Below, one piece after another: positions 54,445-64,000 of a stretch of DNA of 64,000 bases. Each line of letters starts with the position of its first letter. The stretch's first letter is position 1. This DNA is from Paenibacillus sp. FSL H7-0326 (GTDB taxonomy: Bacteria; Bacillota; Bacilli; Paenibacillales; Paenibacillaceae), in assembly GCF_001955535.1 (NCBI RefSeq), contig NZ_MPVN01000001.1:496001-560000 (forward strand), read 5' to 3'. The notes under the pieces are model-generated. The model saw only the letters and a program-made list of their open reading frames with translations, did no database searches and was not told the DNA's origin. Both the position numbers and the translations under genes were made by a program.

Positions 54445-55893
54445 TTAATATGCTCTAGCAAATACTACCGTATGTTCGGCTTTCTGTCCACATACCAGAC
54501 AGGTATGTTTTTCCTCAGCGGGTTCAAACGGAATATTACGACTCGTCGCCCCTGTCACTTCTTTGACCTTGTCTTCACAAGCGTCGGAACCACACCAGCC
54601 GGCAAGTGAGAAGCCGCGTTTTTCTTCCATCAGTTCCTTCATCTCGTCAAGTGTATTAACAGAGTAGAAGTTGTCCTTCATGAAGTTCTGGGCACGCTCG
54701 AACATTTCGTTCTGTACTTGATCCAGCATTGCCTTGATCTCTTCAACCAGATCTGCCTGCTGAACCACCTTCTTCTCACCGGAGATTCTGGATACAAGCA
54801 CACATACTCCATTCTCCATGTCACGAGGACCGATCTCCAGGCGCACAGGTACACCACGCATTTCGTATTCGTTAAATTTCCAGCCAGGACGTACATCACT
54901 GCGATCATCCATTTTCACACGAATACCGGCCTTCTTCAGTTCTGCATACAGCTCATCCGCTCGGCCAACAACTTGATCACGAGTCTTCGGAGGTCCAATT
55001 GGAATCATGATCACTTGTGTAGGCGCAACCTTAGGAGGCAGTGCCAGTCCACGATCATCACCGTGCACCATAATCATGGCACCGATCAGACGCGTGCTTG
55101 TCCCCCATGAAGTGGTATGTGCATACTCCAGCGTATTCTCACGATTCAAGTACTGTATTTCAAAAGCTTTGGCGAAATTTGTACCCATGTAATGGGAGGT
55201 TCCTGCTTGAACCGCACGTCCATCCTTCATCATGGCCTCAATGGAGAAGGTGTCCACTGCACCGGCAAATTTCTCGGATTTGGTCTTTTGCCCTTTGATA
55301 ACCGGAATCGCCAGAACATTCTCAACGACCTCACGGTACACCTCAAGCATTTGCATCGTTTCCTGACGAGCTTCCTCTTCCGTTTCATGAGCAGTATGAC
55401 CTTCTTGCCACAAGAACTCACTTGTACGCAAGAAAGGCATCGTACGTTTCTCCCAACGAACCACATTCGCCCACTGATTGATCATAACCGGCAGATCACG
55501 ATAGGACTGAATCCATTTGGAATACATATGTCCGAAGATCGTCTCCGAGGTAGGACGAATAGCAAGTCTCTCTTCAAGCTTCTCTCCACCCGCTTCTGTT
55601 ACCCATGGCAGTTCAGGATTGAAGCCTTCCACGTGCTCTTTCTCCTTCTGGAAGAAGCTCTCCGGGATAAACATCGGGAAGTATGCGTTACGATGGCCTG
55701 TTTCTTTGAAACGGCGGTCCATCTCTTCCTGAATATGCTCCCAGATTTCATAGCCATCCGGTTTGAATACGATACATCCCCGAACTGGAGAATAATCCAT
55801 CAGATCTGCTTTCTTAATGGTGTCTATATACCAGCGAGAGAAATCCTCTGACTGGGGTGTAATTTCAGTGACAAACTGTTTATCGTTCGACAT
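54445..55893 (-). CDS. proS: Prolyl-tRNA synthetase, archaeal/eukaryotic type
   Basis: Charges tRNA-Pro with proline. The 482 residues match the short eukaryote/archaea-like ProRS class and lack the large editing insertion of bacterial ProRS, which usually has about 565 residues. Signs are the class II motif 2 region NVVRWEKRTMPFLRTSEFLWQ shortened to RWEKRTMPFLRTSEF, the C-terminal zinc site (WCGSDACEDK and HTCLVCGQ) and the terminal tyrosine. The ATG at 55893 lies 15 bases after GGAGG; a GTG at 55923 is the alternative. It occupies the rseP-proS-polC slot, where B. subtilis has the bacterial type. Confidence 0.95.
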   Translation of the reverse strand: MSNDKQFVTEITPQSEDFSRWYIDTIKKADLMDYSPVRGCIVFKPDGYEIWEHIQEEMDRRFKETGHRNAYFPMFIPESFFQKEKEHVEGFNPELPWVTEAGGEKLEERLAIRPTSETIFGHMYSKWIQSYRDLPVMINQWANVVRWEKRTMPFLRTSEFLWQEGHTAHETEEEARQETMQMLEVYREVVENVLAIPVIKGQKTKSEKFAGAVDTFSIEAMMKDGRAVQAGTSHYMGTNFAKAFEIQYLNRENTLEYAHTTSWGTSTRLIGAMIMVHGDDRGLALPPKVAPTQVIMIPIGPPKTRDQVVGRADELYAELKKAGIRVKMDDRSDVRPGWKFNEYEMRGVPVRLEIGPRDMENGVCVLVSRISGEKKVVQQADLVEEIKAMLDQVQNEMFERAQNFMKDNFYSVNTLDEMKELMEEKRGFSLAGWCGSDACEDKVKEVTGATSRNIPFEPAEEKHTCLVCGQKAEHTVVFARAY

Positions 55894-55970
55894 AAGACTC
55901 GTTTCCGTCCTCCCATAGTTCACACACCATCCTTAGACCTTACGGTTCATAAATGATATGCGAGCAACAA

Positions 55971-57242
55971 TTATCCATTAATCAATCTTAAAATATCGTT
56001 ATAGGTTACAGCGATCATTAACAAGAACAGCATCGCGAACCCAATGAAGTGCACCATACCTTCACGATTAGGATCAATCGGTTTGCCGCGAAGCCCTTCA
56101 ATCCCCAAGAAGATAAGTCGGCTTCCATCCAGTGCTGGAATCGGCAACAGATTAAATATCCCTAAATATAGGCTAAGGATTGCAGTCCATTGTGTCAACT
56201 GTAAAATACCCTGCTTCGCGATTTGCCCCGTCACTTCAAAGGTACGAACCGGTCCGCCCAGATCATCGATGTTGAACTGAGCAATCAGCATCCGGAAACC
56301 TTCAAATATGCTCTCCGTTGTTGTGACCATATTTTTGCCGGATACAGCAAAGGATTGGAAGAATCCGACATCCTCAGTAGGTATTTCAGGTGTAATTCCG
56401 ACCTTTCCACCTTCCTGGCCTTCCATTGCTCTAGGCGTTAAGCTTAGATCGAATACCTCGTTGCCTCGACGCACAGTCCAATCCATAGGTTTGTCCATCG
56501 ATTCCGCAATCATCGTCACCATTTTATTGTAATCTCCACCAATGGCTTCACCATTAATGGTTTCAATGATATCACCTTTACGAAGGTCGGCTTCTGCAGC
56601 AGGCATCCCCTCAGTAACATTACCAATCTTCACATAAGTTGGATTCTCAACCGGGGTGCCGGCGATCATGGCATGGATCGCAAACAGGACAAAGGCCAGC
56701 AAGAAGTTCATAAACGGTCCGGCAAAAATGGCCAGCGCTCTTTGACCGACCGTCTTGCTGTTAAACTGGCGATCCTTAGGAGCAATCTGTGTCTCCTGTC
56801 CTCTGGCAATGAGCATAGCCTGTGGATGGACAGGGAATTGCTGCTTCTCTCCATCAACATCCATCTCGATCATAAGTCTGCGCTCCAGATCGATGGACAG
56901 GATTTCTCCGCGCACCACGTTTTTGCGGTTATCCAGCTGATCAAGGTATATCGATTTCACCAGTCCGTCCGCTGACTTAATCGCAATCGTCTGACCTGGT
57001 TGAACCTCAATAAGCTCGGGATCTTCGCCCGCCATCCGTGCATATCCTCCAAACGGAAGCAAACGCAGGGTGAACACCGTCTCCTGATACTTATAAGAAA
57101 ACAGCTTTGGACCAAAACCGATGGCAAATTCTCTAACGAGAATTCCCGCACGCTTGGCAAAATAGTAATGGCCCCATTCATGTACCGTCACAATGACGAA
57201 AAACATGAGCACTGTTAGTACTACAATTTGCAAGGTTTCCAA
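55971..57242 (-). CDS. rseP: Site-2 intramembrane protease RseP/RasP
   Basis: Zinc protease that cuts membrane-embedded anti-sigma factors and signal-peptide remnants. The 423 residues begin with the membrane helix carrying HEWGH (TVHEWGHYYFAKRAG), have a PDZ domain (VTEGMPAAEADLRKGDIIETI, about 205-285), and end with the second metal motif NLLPIPALDG and a last helix. It has an inserted cytoplasmic region of about 80 residues after the first helix. A TTG start lies 11 bases after GGAGG. In the dxr-rseP-proS order of B. subtilis. Confidence 0.95.
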   Translation of the reverse strand: METLQIVVLTVLMFFVIVTVHEWGHYYFAKRAGILVREFAIGFGPKLFSYKYQETVFTLRLLPFGGYARMAGEDPELIEVQPGQTIAIKSADGLVKSIYLDQLDNRKNVVRGEILSIDLERRLMIEMDVDGEKQQFPVHPQAMLIARGQETQIAPKDRQFNSKTVGQRALAIFAGPFMNFLLAFVLFAIHAMIAGTPVENPTYVKIGNVTEGMPAAEADLRKGDIIETINGEAIGGDYNKMVTMIAESMDKPMDWTVRRGNEVFDLSLTPRAMEGQEGGKVGITPEIPTEDVGFFQSFAVSGKNMVTTTESIFEGFRMLIAQFNIDDLGGPVRTFEVTGQIAKQGILQLTQWTAILSLYLGIFNLLPIPALDGSRLIFLGIEGLRGKPIDPNREGMVHFIGFAMLFLLMIAVTYNDILRLING

Positions 57243-57383
57243 GTTACTTCCATCCTCCTTTTACTTAAGAAGAGCTAGTCATGTCCTACTTACATTATCA
57301 TTATTCAGATAGAGGATACAAGAGAATCAAATCTTTTATGCCGCATCTCCTTATTAAATCAAGTAAGCAGGATGAAACCTTGT

Positions 57384-58523
57384 TTACATTTGTCCCGCCA
57401 GCTTTCTGACATATTGATCCACTCTGTCAATTTCAGCAAGGTCAGGATTTAGCGCATTGCTGTGAGTTTCTATCACTCGCTCAATAATTTCCTCAATCTT
57501 AAGGAAGGAAATTTCACCTTTTAGGAACCGCGCGACAGCGACTTCATTGGCCGCATTAAAAGCCGTTGGTGCAGTACCTCCCATTTTGCCGCATTCAAAA
57601 GCAAGCCGGAGACAAGGGAAGCGTTCCATATCCATCTCTTTAAAATGCAAAGATCCAATCTCTGCGAGCGACAAAGACTTTGCAGGTGAAGGCAGCCTAT
57701 TCGGATAAGTTAGTGCATATTGGATCGGCACTCGCATATCAGGATTCCCCATCTGTGCAATCATGCTCGTATCCTGAAACTCGACAAAAGAATGAATAAT
57801 ACTCTCTGGATGCAGCAAGACATTGATCTGCTCGTAAGGAAGACCGAACAGCCATCTAGCTTCGATAACTTCAAGTCCTTTGTTCACCATTGTTGCAGAA
57901 TCAATCGTAATCTTGGAACCCATCGACCAGTTTGGATGCTTCAGTGCATCCTCCACCGTCACATGCTGCAGCTGATCTCGGGATAAATGTCTGAAAGATC
58001 CGCCTGAGGCTGTCAGTGTTATATTTTTCACTTCACGAATTTCTTCGCCGTTCAGACATTGAAATATGGCCGAATGTTCACTGTCGACGGGTATAATTTG
58101 CACACCATTATCCTTGGCCAGTGATGTAACCAGATGACCAGCAGTTACAAGAGTCTCCTTATTCGCAAGCCCAATTTGCTTCCGTTCCTTAATCGCAGCA
58201 AGAGTAGATTTGAGGCCTACACTACCCATGACCGCTGTAATTACCATCTCTGCGTCGGTTCCAGCAGCCACTTCTATTAATCCTTCCTCACCGAAGTATA
58301 CTTCGGTGCCCGCAGGAACATTGGATTTGACCCTATCGATATCTTCCTTACGGCCTACAGAGACTTTCTTAGGATGATATACGTTCGCCTGCTCGATCAG
58401 CAGTTCCACATTCGATCCGGCTGACAAGCCTTCTACTTGAAATTTATCCGGATGCATTGAAATGACATCCAATGTCTGAGTTCCAATAGAACCTGTGGAA
58501 CCAAGAACTGATATTTTCTTCAT
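57384..58523 (-). CDS. dxr: 1-deoxy-D-xylulose-5-phosphate reductoisomerase
   Basis: Converts DXP to 2-C-methyl-D-erythritol 4-phosphate, the committed step of the MEP isoprenoid route, which feeds UppS. The 379 residues begin with the NADPH motif [18 protein letters not shown]; metal and substrate residues lie in [14 protein letters not shown] and the flexible loop region [17 protein letters not shown]. The ATG at 58523 lies 6 bases after AGGTG. It sits 56 bases after cdsA and 141 before rseP. Confidence 0.97.
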   Translation of the reverse strand: MKKISVLGSTGSIGTQTLDVISMHPDKFQVEGLSAGSNVELLIEQANVYHPKKVSVGRKEDIDRVKSNVPAGTEVYFGEEGLIEVAAGTDAEMVITAVMGSVGLKSTLAAIKERKQIGLANKETLVTAGHLVTSLAKDNGVQIIPVDSEHSAIFQCLNGEEIREVKNITLTASGGSFRHLSRDQLQHVTVEDALKHPNWSMGSKITIDSATMVNKGLEVIEARWLFGLPYEQINVLLHPESIIHSFVEFQDTSMIAQMGNPDMRVPIQYALTYPNRLPSPAKSLSLAEIGSLHFKEMDMERFPCLRLAFECGKMGGTAPTAFNAANEVAVARFLKGEISFLKIEEIIERVIETHSNALNPDLAEIDRVDQYVRKLAGQM

Positions 58524-58579
58524 ATGGTACACCTCATGTCATTTCTTCGATCGCACAATTGTATCTATACATTCTTCTC

Positions 58580-59374
58580 CTAGTAAGGTATCAGTGCGAG
58601 CATATGTACAAACGGAAATACAAATATCCAGCTGTCACAGCGATCAAGAATACCGCCATGCCCAGGGAGCAGACTGCCCGAATCCTTAATTCCATACACA
58701 CGCTTGTATGCAGACTGTACCAAATCTCCCATTTGTCCAATAATTGCAGAGGACAGTCCGATCAGCACTGCATTTCCAACACCGACAATTCCATCGGATA
58801 ACAACGCAAAGCCTATCGAAATGATAACTGCGATGACAATGCCCCCGACAGCTCCTTCGATCGTTTTGTTCGGACTGATCACAGGCCAGAGCTTATGCTT
58901 ACCGATCGTTTTACCGACAAAATAGGCACCGGCATCACTGCCCCATATACTGACTAGAATCATAAAGGTCCAGAACAAACCATCCTCTAACTGACGAGTT
59001 GCTGCAATATAATAAAAACCGATTCCAACATATACGACACCAATAAACATCAGTGCCGCTGTTTGAACGGTCAGTTTGTTCTTGGTTGTTACTGTAGCAG
59101 TGAGGAACAGCAGCATTAAGAGCCATATGATCTGAATATGTGACAATGATATATCTAAGCCTGTGAGTATTGATGGAAATACGAGTATGAGAACGCCAAT
59201 ATAGCCTATAAATGCAGTTCCTCCAAAAGGTGAGACCCCGGTCATCCGAATAAATTCATATAAACCGATCAGAGACATCAAGAGGATTAAAAGGTTATAC
59301 CAAGTTCCTCCCAATATGGCAAATCCCAGAAAAAAAACTCCGGCAACAATTCCCGTTATGACTCGCTGTTTCAA
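58580..59374 (-). CDS. cdsA: Phosphatidate cytidylyltransferase
   Basis: Makes CDP-diacylglycerol from phosphatidate and CTP, the precursor for PgsA and other phospholipid enzymes. The 264 residues contain about eight membrane segments, and the CDS signature is visible near the C-terminus (MGDLVQSAYKR and KDSGSLLPGHGGILDRCDS), with SPNKTIEG upstream. A TTG start lies 10 bases after GGAGG. It directly follows uppS (16-base gap), as in B. subtilis. Confidence 0.96.
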   Translation of the reverse strand: MKQRVITGIVAGVFFLGFAILGGTWYNLLILLMSLIGLYEFIRMTGVSPFGGTAFIGYIGVLILVFPSILTGLDISLSHIQIIWLLMLLFLTATVTTKNKLTVQTAALMFIGVVYVGIGFYYIAATRQLEDGLFWTFMILVSIWGSDAGAYFVGKTIGKHKLWPVISPNKTIEGAVGGIVIAVIISIGFALLSDGIVGVGNAVLIGLSSAIIGQMGDLVQSAYKRVYGIKDSGSLLPGHGGILDRCDSWIFVFPFVHMLALIPY

Positions 59375-59390
59375 CTTGGTCCATCCTCCA

Positions 59391-60158
59391 TTACTTCAAA
59401 CCGCCATATCTTCTCGTTCTTTGCTGATATTCAGCTACAGCCTCATACAAATGCTGTTTCTCGAATTCAGGCCAATAAATGTCAGTAAACCACAGCTCGC
59501 TATAAGCAAGCTGCCACAACATGAAATTACTTAAACGAAGCTCACCGCTCGTGCGTATAAGCAGATCAGGATCAGGCAAGTTGCTTGTTAACAAATGTTC
59601 CCCGATCAGCTCAGACGTAATCTCACTTGCTTGAAGTTCCCCGGCTTCAATTCTAAGGCCTAGTGATCTTACTGCCTCCGTAATCTCCTTACGACTTCCA
59701 TAATTCAGAGCAAAATTCAGTACCAGCCCGGTATTGTGTTTTGTCTTTTCAATCGCCTCTTTGACCGCCTTAATGGTATGCTCCGGAAGCTGCTCTTCAT
59801 GCCCCATCATTTGGACGCGCACATTTTTTTCAATGAGCTCATCCAGTTCCTGTGATAAGAAATCAACGGGCAGTCTCATCAAAAAATCAACTTCGTCTCT
59901 TGGCCTGGTCCAATTTTCGGTGGAAAAGGCATACATGGTCAAATATTCCACACCTAAATCATTTGCAGCTATCGTAGCACGTTTAACAGCCTTCATGCCA
60001 CTCTGATGACCCATAATACGGGGCAAGCCCTGCCGTTTAGCCCATCTTCCGTTACCATCCATAATAATCGCAACATGCTTCGGGATGTTATCCTTGGACA
60101 GCTGTGGCAGTTCTTTCTTGTCATCACCGTTTAACCATGACCGAAAGCGTTTCATCAT
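59391..60158 (-). CDS. uppS: Undecaprenyl diphosphate synthase (isoprenyl transferase)
   Basis: Extends farnesyl diphosphate to C55 undecaprenyl diphosphate, the lipid carrier of cell-wall synthesis. The 255 residues hold HVAIIMDGNGRWAKRQG with the catalytic aspartate, STENWTRP, and the C-terminal DLLIRTSGELRLSNF. The ATG lies 7 bases after GGAGG. It follows frr and precedes cdsA, as in B. subtilis. Two hairpins occupy the frr-uppS gap. Confidence 0.97.
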   Translation of the reverse strand: MMKRFRSWLNGDDKKELPQLSKDNIPKHVAIIMDGNGRWAKRQGLPRIMGHQSGMKAVKRATIAANDLGVEYLTMYAFSTENWTRPRDEVDFLMRLPVDFLSQELDELIEKNVRVQMMGHEEQLPEHTIKAVKEAIEKTKHNTGLVLNFALNYGSRKEITEAVRSLGLRIEAGELQASEITSELIGEHLLTSNLPDPDLLIRTSGELRLSNFMLWQLAYSELWFTDIYWPEFEKQHLYEAVAEYQQRTRRYGGLK

Positions 60159-60188
60159 TCGACTTCCTCCAAAATTCCCATGAAGTTT

Positions 60189-60234
60189 CTTTTCACTCTT
60201 GTGAAAAGAGCAAACCCCACCGAAGGCGGAGGGG
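60189..60234 (-). promoter_or_regulatory. Two adjacent hairpins between frr and uppS
   Basis: The first stem pairs CCCCTCCG with CGGTGGGG (one mismatch, 60215-60234). The second pairs CTTTTCAC with GTGAAAAG (perfect, 60189-60208). The first has only TTTG after it, so it is at most a partial terminator. The second ends about 30 bases before the uppS start. Confidence 0.45.
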
Positions 60235-60251
60235 CCGTATGCTATGCTTAA

Positions 60252-60805
60252 TTAAACTTCCATAATTTCTTTTTCTTTTGCAGCAAGAACTTTATCTACT
60301 TCAGCAACAAACTTGTCTGTTGCTTTTTGAATATCGTCTTGATGTCTGCGGGACTCGTCTTCCGAAATATCGGATTTTTCGAGCTTCTTAATATCATCGT
60401 TCGCATCACGGCGAATATTACGGATCGCAACCTTTGCATCTTCACCGAATTTCTTCGTGAATTTAACCAGCTCCGTTCTGCGCTCCTCTGTAAGCGGAGG
60501 AATCGATAAACGAATCATTGCTCCATCATTCGCTGGAGTCAGTCCCAGATCAGATTTCATAATCGCACGCTCGATATCAGCGAGAGAGGATTTGTCCCAA
60601 GGCTGAATCATCAGCGTACGGGAATCCGGTGTGTTAATATTTGCAAGCTGGTTCAGAGGCGTCATTGCACCATAATATTCAACTTGAATACGATCAAGCA
60701 GTGCAGGCGTTGCACGACCTGCGCGAAGTGTTGATAGATCCCGTTTCAGTGCTTGAATCGCTTTGTCCATGCGCTCTTCAGCATTCTTCTTAATTGATTG
60801 TGGCA

Positions 60806-60806
<1 letters not shown>
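60252..60806 (-). CDS. frr: Ribosome recycling factor
   Basis: Splits post-termination ribosomes together with EF-G. The 184 residues show the three-helix bundle and hinge domain: [37 protein letters not shown], and [19 protein letters not shown]. The ATG overlaps the pyrH stop (TAATG), with GGGAGTG 7 bases upstream, so it is translationally coupled to pyrH, the conserved pyrH-frr pair. Confidence 0.98.
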
Positions 60807-61597
<791 letters not shown>

Positions 61598-61602
61598 TTA
61601 GT

Positions 61603-61631
61603 TAAAAAGAAAGGAACACGGATTGTGTTCC
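61603..61631 (-). terminator. Terminator of the rpsB-tsf operon
   Basis: GGAACAC pairs with GTGTTCC around a 5-base loop, followed by TTTCTTTTTAAC in the minus-strand RNA. It lies 155 bases past the tsf stop. Confidence 0.8.
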
Positions 61632-61785
61632 ACTCTTCGTTAAAGAAAACTTTCTGAGCCGAATCTCGGACTATCCAGTTCTTCTTCCAATATAAAGGTG
61701 TCTTGTAAAATCTCTTGAAGCTAATCTAATTATATCTTCAGAAGACATGGGCAAGTCCGATTTCTGTTCATACATGTTTCAATAA

Positions 61786-62436
61786 TTAGTTTTTCACTTG
61801 TGCCATAACTTCTTCTACGAAGTTATCTTGTTTTTTCTCAAGACCTTCACCCAGTTCGTAACGAACAAAGCGACGGATGGAAATATTTTCACCGATTGTG
61901 CTGATTTTTTCGTTCAGCAATTGTTGAACCGTAACATCAGGGTTCTTAACGAAGGATTGCTCAAGCAGGCAGAACTCTTCGTAGTATTTACCGATGCGGC
62001 CTTCAACCATTTTTTCAACGATTTTTTCTGGTTTTCCTTCGTTCAGAGCTTGAGCTTTCAAAATTTCTTTTTCTTTCTCAATCTCTTCCTGAGGAACTTC
62101 TTCACGAGTTACATAGCGCGGGCTGGAAGCAGCGATGTGCATAGCGATGTCGCGTGCAAACTCTTTGAATTGGTCAGTCATAGCTACGAAGTCTGTTTCG
62201 CAGTTAACTTCAACCAATACGCCGATGCGTCCGCCAGCGTGGATGTAAGATTGAACCACACCTTCAGTTGCTACACGGCCAGCTTTGTTTGCTGCTGCAG
62301 CCAGGCCTTTTTCACGAAGAATTTCAGTTGCTTTTGTTACATCATTGTTCGCTTCTTCCAGTGCTTTTTTGCAATCCAGCATACCAGCGCCAGTTTTTTC
62401 GCGAAGCTCTTTAACCAATTTCGCATCTACTGCCAT
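61786..62436 (-). CDS. tsf: Elongation factor Ts (short form)
   Basis: Nucleotide exchange factor for EF-Tu. The N-terminal UBA-like part ([20 protein letters not shown]) and the EF-Tu-contacting VNCETDFVA are intact. At 216 residues it is about 75 shorter than B. subtilis EF-Ts, with only one copy of the core dimer subdomain, as in the Thermus-type short forms. The ATG follows GGAGGG. It is the second gene of rpsB-tsf, with a hairpin between the two genes. Confidence 0.97.
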   Translation of the reverse strand: MAVDAKLVKELREKTGAGMLDCKKALEEANNDVTKATEILREKGLAAAANKAGRVATEGVVQSYIHAGGRIGVLVEVNCETDFVAMTDQFKEFARDIAMHIAASSPRYVTREEVPQEEIEKEKEILKAQALNEGKPEKIVEKMVEGRIGKYYEEFCLLEQSFVKNPDVTVQQLLNEKISTIGENISIRRFVRYELGEGLEKKQDNFVEEVMAQVKN

Positions 62437-62472
62437 TTGTTTTCCCTCCAGAGGATATTTTTGCGTATGACC

Positions 62473-62519
62473 CTAAAAAAAGGGCAGTGAAAGGTTATCC
62501 ACCTACCAACCACCCTTTT
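62473..62519 (-). terminator. Hairpin with T-run between rpsB and tsf
   Basis: AAAAGGG pairs with CCCTTTT around a long loop that may pair further (GGTT/AACC), with a T-run following in the minus-strand RNA. It probably terminates a fraction of rpsB transcripts and so lowers tsf expression. Confidence 0.5.
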
Positions 62520-62558
62520 CATTTAATTCATATACATGAGACCCTTACAAAGTCATTC

Positions 62559-63257
62559 TTAAGCGGATGTTTCTTCGCCTTGATGAGCTTCGATAACAGC
62601 ATCAGCCATTTTACCAGTAAGCAATTTAACCGCGCGAATCGCGTCATCGTTACCAGGAATGACATAATCGATTTCGTCCGGATCGCAGTTTGTATCAACG
62701 ATACCTACGATTGGGATACCCAATTTGCGAGCTTCCGCAACTGCGATACGCTCTTTACGTGGGTCGATTACGAACAGGGCGCTTGGAAGACCCTTCATGT
62801 TCTTGATACCGCCGAGGAATTTCTCGAGACGGTCTTTCTCTTTGCGGAGAATGATAACTTCTTTCTTAGGCAGCACTTGGAAAGTGCCGTCCTCTTCCCA
62901 AGCTTCCAACTGTTTCAAACGATCGATACGTTTTTGAATAGTTTGGAAGTTAGTCAGAGTACCACCGAGCCAACGTTGGTTAATAAAGAACTGACCAGCG
63001 CGCTCTGCTTCTTCTTTTACGGAATCTTGAGCTTGTTTCTTAGTACCTACGAACAGAATAGTTCCATTCTCTCCTGCGATACTCTTAACAAAGTTGTAAG
63101 CTTCCTCAACCTTTTTCACTGTCTTTTGCAAGTCAATGATGTAAATACCGTTTCTTTCAGTGAAGATATAACGATCCATCTTTGGATTCCAACGGCGAGT
63201 TTGGTGACCGAAGTGAACCCCAGCTTCGAGAAGCTGTTTCATGGAGATAACTGCCAT
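62559..63257 (-). CDS. rpsB: 30S ribosomal protein S2
   Basis: Late-binding 30S protein, needed for S1 recruitment in other bacteria. The 232 residues hold [42 protein letters not shown] and the C-terminal [20 protein letters not shown]. The ATG at 63257 follows AGGAGGTG; the in-frame codon at 63263 is too close to that site. Head of rpsB-tsf, with a leader of roughly 120 bases. Confidence 0.98.
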   Translation of the reverse strand: MAVISMKQLLEAGVHFGHQTRRWNPKMDRYIFTERNGIYIIDLQKTVKKVEEAYNFVKSIAGENGTILFVGTKKQAQDSVKEEAERAGQFFINQRWLGGTLTNFQTIQKRIDRLKQLEAWEEDGTFQVLPKKEVIILRKEKDRLEKFLGGIKNMKGLPSALFVIDPRKERIAVAEARKLGIPIVGIVDTNCDPDEIDYVIPGNDDAIRAVKLLTGKMADAVIEAHQGEETSA

Positions 63258-63379
63258 CTCCACACACCTCCTAATTATTGGTTTTTGTGTCCTCCGCCGG
63301 CATCATTTCCCGTCAAGACTTACCATAAGGCAAGCACCCTCGACAGAATTAGCACAGCGTGTGTTTTAACACCGTCAAT

Positions 63380-63408
63380 TAATATATCACAACTGCATCC
63401 CCGATGCA
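63380..63408 (-). promoter_or_regulatory. Weak candidate promoter of rpsB with overlapping dyad
   Basis: TTGCAT (63403-63408), 17 bases, TATATT (63380-63385). The -35 is poor. The perfect dyad TGCATC-GGG-GATGCA (63393-63407) overlaps the -35 and spacer. The leader that follows can fold CTTGCC with GGTAAG. No known S2 leader motif was recognised. Confidence 0.35.
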
Positions 63409-63466
63409 ACAAAGTTAGCATGAATCTCTTTTGATTTCACAATACCTTCAAAAAACTAGTTGCTAA

Positions 63467-64000
63467 TCAGGGACCTGATATGAGCTTTGATATAACCGAA
63501 TCTATTGATTCTCCCTCTGTGAACTCGTAGCTGCCTACCTGAATCTTATTGTTGATTTTTTGTTTCCGGGCCTCTTCGATGAAAGCATCACGATTATCTA
63601 ATACACGAAGAGACGACAAATGATCTGCAACATCATTGAGGGTAGCTCCGTTTATTACTCGATAAGAAATTGTACCTGGTGCTGGCTCGTCTGCCGGCTT
63701 GGGAGCCTGTGAATTCTCCGGTGCTGCCGGCTGATCCGGCTGTTCAGGGGTGCTGGCCACCGGTCCATCACTGCTCGGATTTTTGCCAGAGTTATCGCTC
63801 GAAGATGTGCTGCTACCCTGCGCCCGCTCCTCTGCCTTTGCCTCGGTCCATTCCTCTTCTGTCATGACCTCGGCAGAAGCATCATATACCTTCAGCTCCA
63901 ATTCATCAGCTGCCTCTTGAACCTGTTCTCTTGTCAGTGTACTAAGATCTAGCGTCTGATCTCCTCCAGCTTGTCCTTGTCCGATCAAAGCCAGCTGCAG
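63467..64000 (-). CDS. Membrane protein with MltG N-terminal-like domain (5' end cut by window)
   Basis: The coding frame is open to the window edge and reads LQLALIGQGQAGG, the end of a probable membrane helix, so the start lies outside. A helical segment follows (TREQVQEAADELELKVYDASAEV), then a disordered linker rich in Ser, Pro, Glu and Asp, and a C-terminal domain of about 65 residues (ISYRVINGATLNDVADHLSSL, then IQVGSYEFTEGESIDSVISKL). The last part resembles the LysM-like subdomain of MltG (YceG) endolytic transglycosylases, but the catalytic domain is absent because the protein stops right after it. It may bind peptidoglycan without cutting it. Function is unknown. Confidence 0.7.
   Translation of the reverse strand: MQLALIGQGQAGGDQTLDLSTLTREQVQEAADELELKVYDASAEVMTEEEWTEAKAEERAQGSSTSSSDNSGKNPSSDGPVASTPEQPDQPAAPENSQAPKPADEPAPGTISYRVINGATLNDVADHLSSLRVLDNRDAFIEEARKQKINNKIQVGSYEFTEGESIDSVISKLISGP

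Overview
The window looks like a housekeeping and sporulation segment of an endospore-forming member of the Bacillota, most likely Paenibacillus or a close relative. The evidence is gene content (SpoVS, dipicolinate synthase SpoVFA/SpoVFB, SleB, a FtsK/SpoIIIE translocase, PolC, RNase Y, RNase J, RicA), strong AGGAGG-type ribosome binding sites, and a gene order that follows the Bacillus subtilis miaB-to-rpsB region almost gene for gene. It holds 59 protein genes, two of them cut by the window edges. All but the first (a MoaB-like gene) are on the minus strand, so minus-strand transcription runs from high to low coordinates. I see no tRNA, rRNA, CRISPR array, insertion sequence, prophage or plasmid gene.

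Layout in the direction of transcription (64,000 down to 1). (1) 64,000-54,400: a membrane protein with an MltG-like domain (partial), rpsB-tsf, then pyrH-frr-uppS-cdsA-dxr-rseP-proS-polC (translation, isoprenoid and phospholipid precursors, intramembrane proteolysis, replication). (2) 49,900-41,000: rimP-nusA-ylxR-ylxQ-infB-rbfA-nrnA-truB-ribF-rpsO, behind a clear sigma-A promoter and a leader hairpin that resembles a NusA-dependent attenuator. (3) 40,900-34,200: pnp, ylxY, mlpA, dut, then the dipicolinate synthase pair spoVFA-spoVFB behind a good sigma-K-type promoter. (4) 34,000-27,500: asd-dapG-dapA, which feed dipicolinate, lysine and peptidoglycan synthesis, then rnjB and tepA-ylzJ-ftsK. 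(5) 24,600-16,300: sleB with a sigma-G-type promoter, then ymfF-ymfH-ymfI-ymfJ-ymfK-ymfM-yajQ-pgsA. (6) 16,200-9,400: cinA, recA with an upstream SOS-like box, recX, rny with a long leader, ymdB, and spoVS with a sigma-H-type promoter. (7) 9,300-560: a membrane-type dipeptidase, a stand-alone PduL phosphotransacylase, miaB-ricA, a thioesterase, and an NAD-salvage operon (NrtR-type Nudix regulator, nicotinamidase, nicotinate phosphoribosyltransferase), followed by an AcuI/YhdH-type reductase.

Three themes recur. RNA turnover is dense: Rny, RicA, YmdB, RNase J, PNPase, NrnA, RimP, RbfA and YlxR. Sporulation genes are interleaved, and several carry recognisable stage-specific promoters (H, G, G, K). 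Non-ATG starts are common: ribosome-binding-site spacing points to TTG, GTG or, once, ATT in 21 of the 57 genes whose starts are visible. I did not find an unmistakably new multi-gene system. The best candidates for new biology are the AUU start of ymdB, the NrtR-controlled NAD operon in a group where NiaR is the usual regulator, the archaeal/eukaryotic-type prolyl-tRNA synthetase in the conserved proS slot, the structured rny leader, the ACT-plus-P-loop protein YmfK, and the nine-residue repeats in IF-2.
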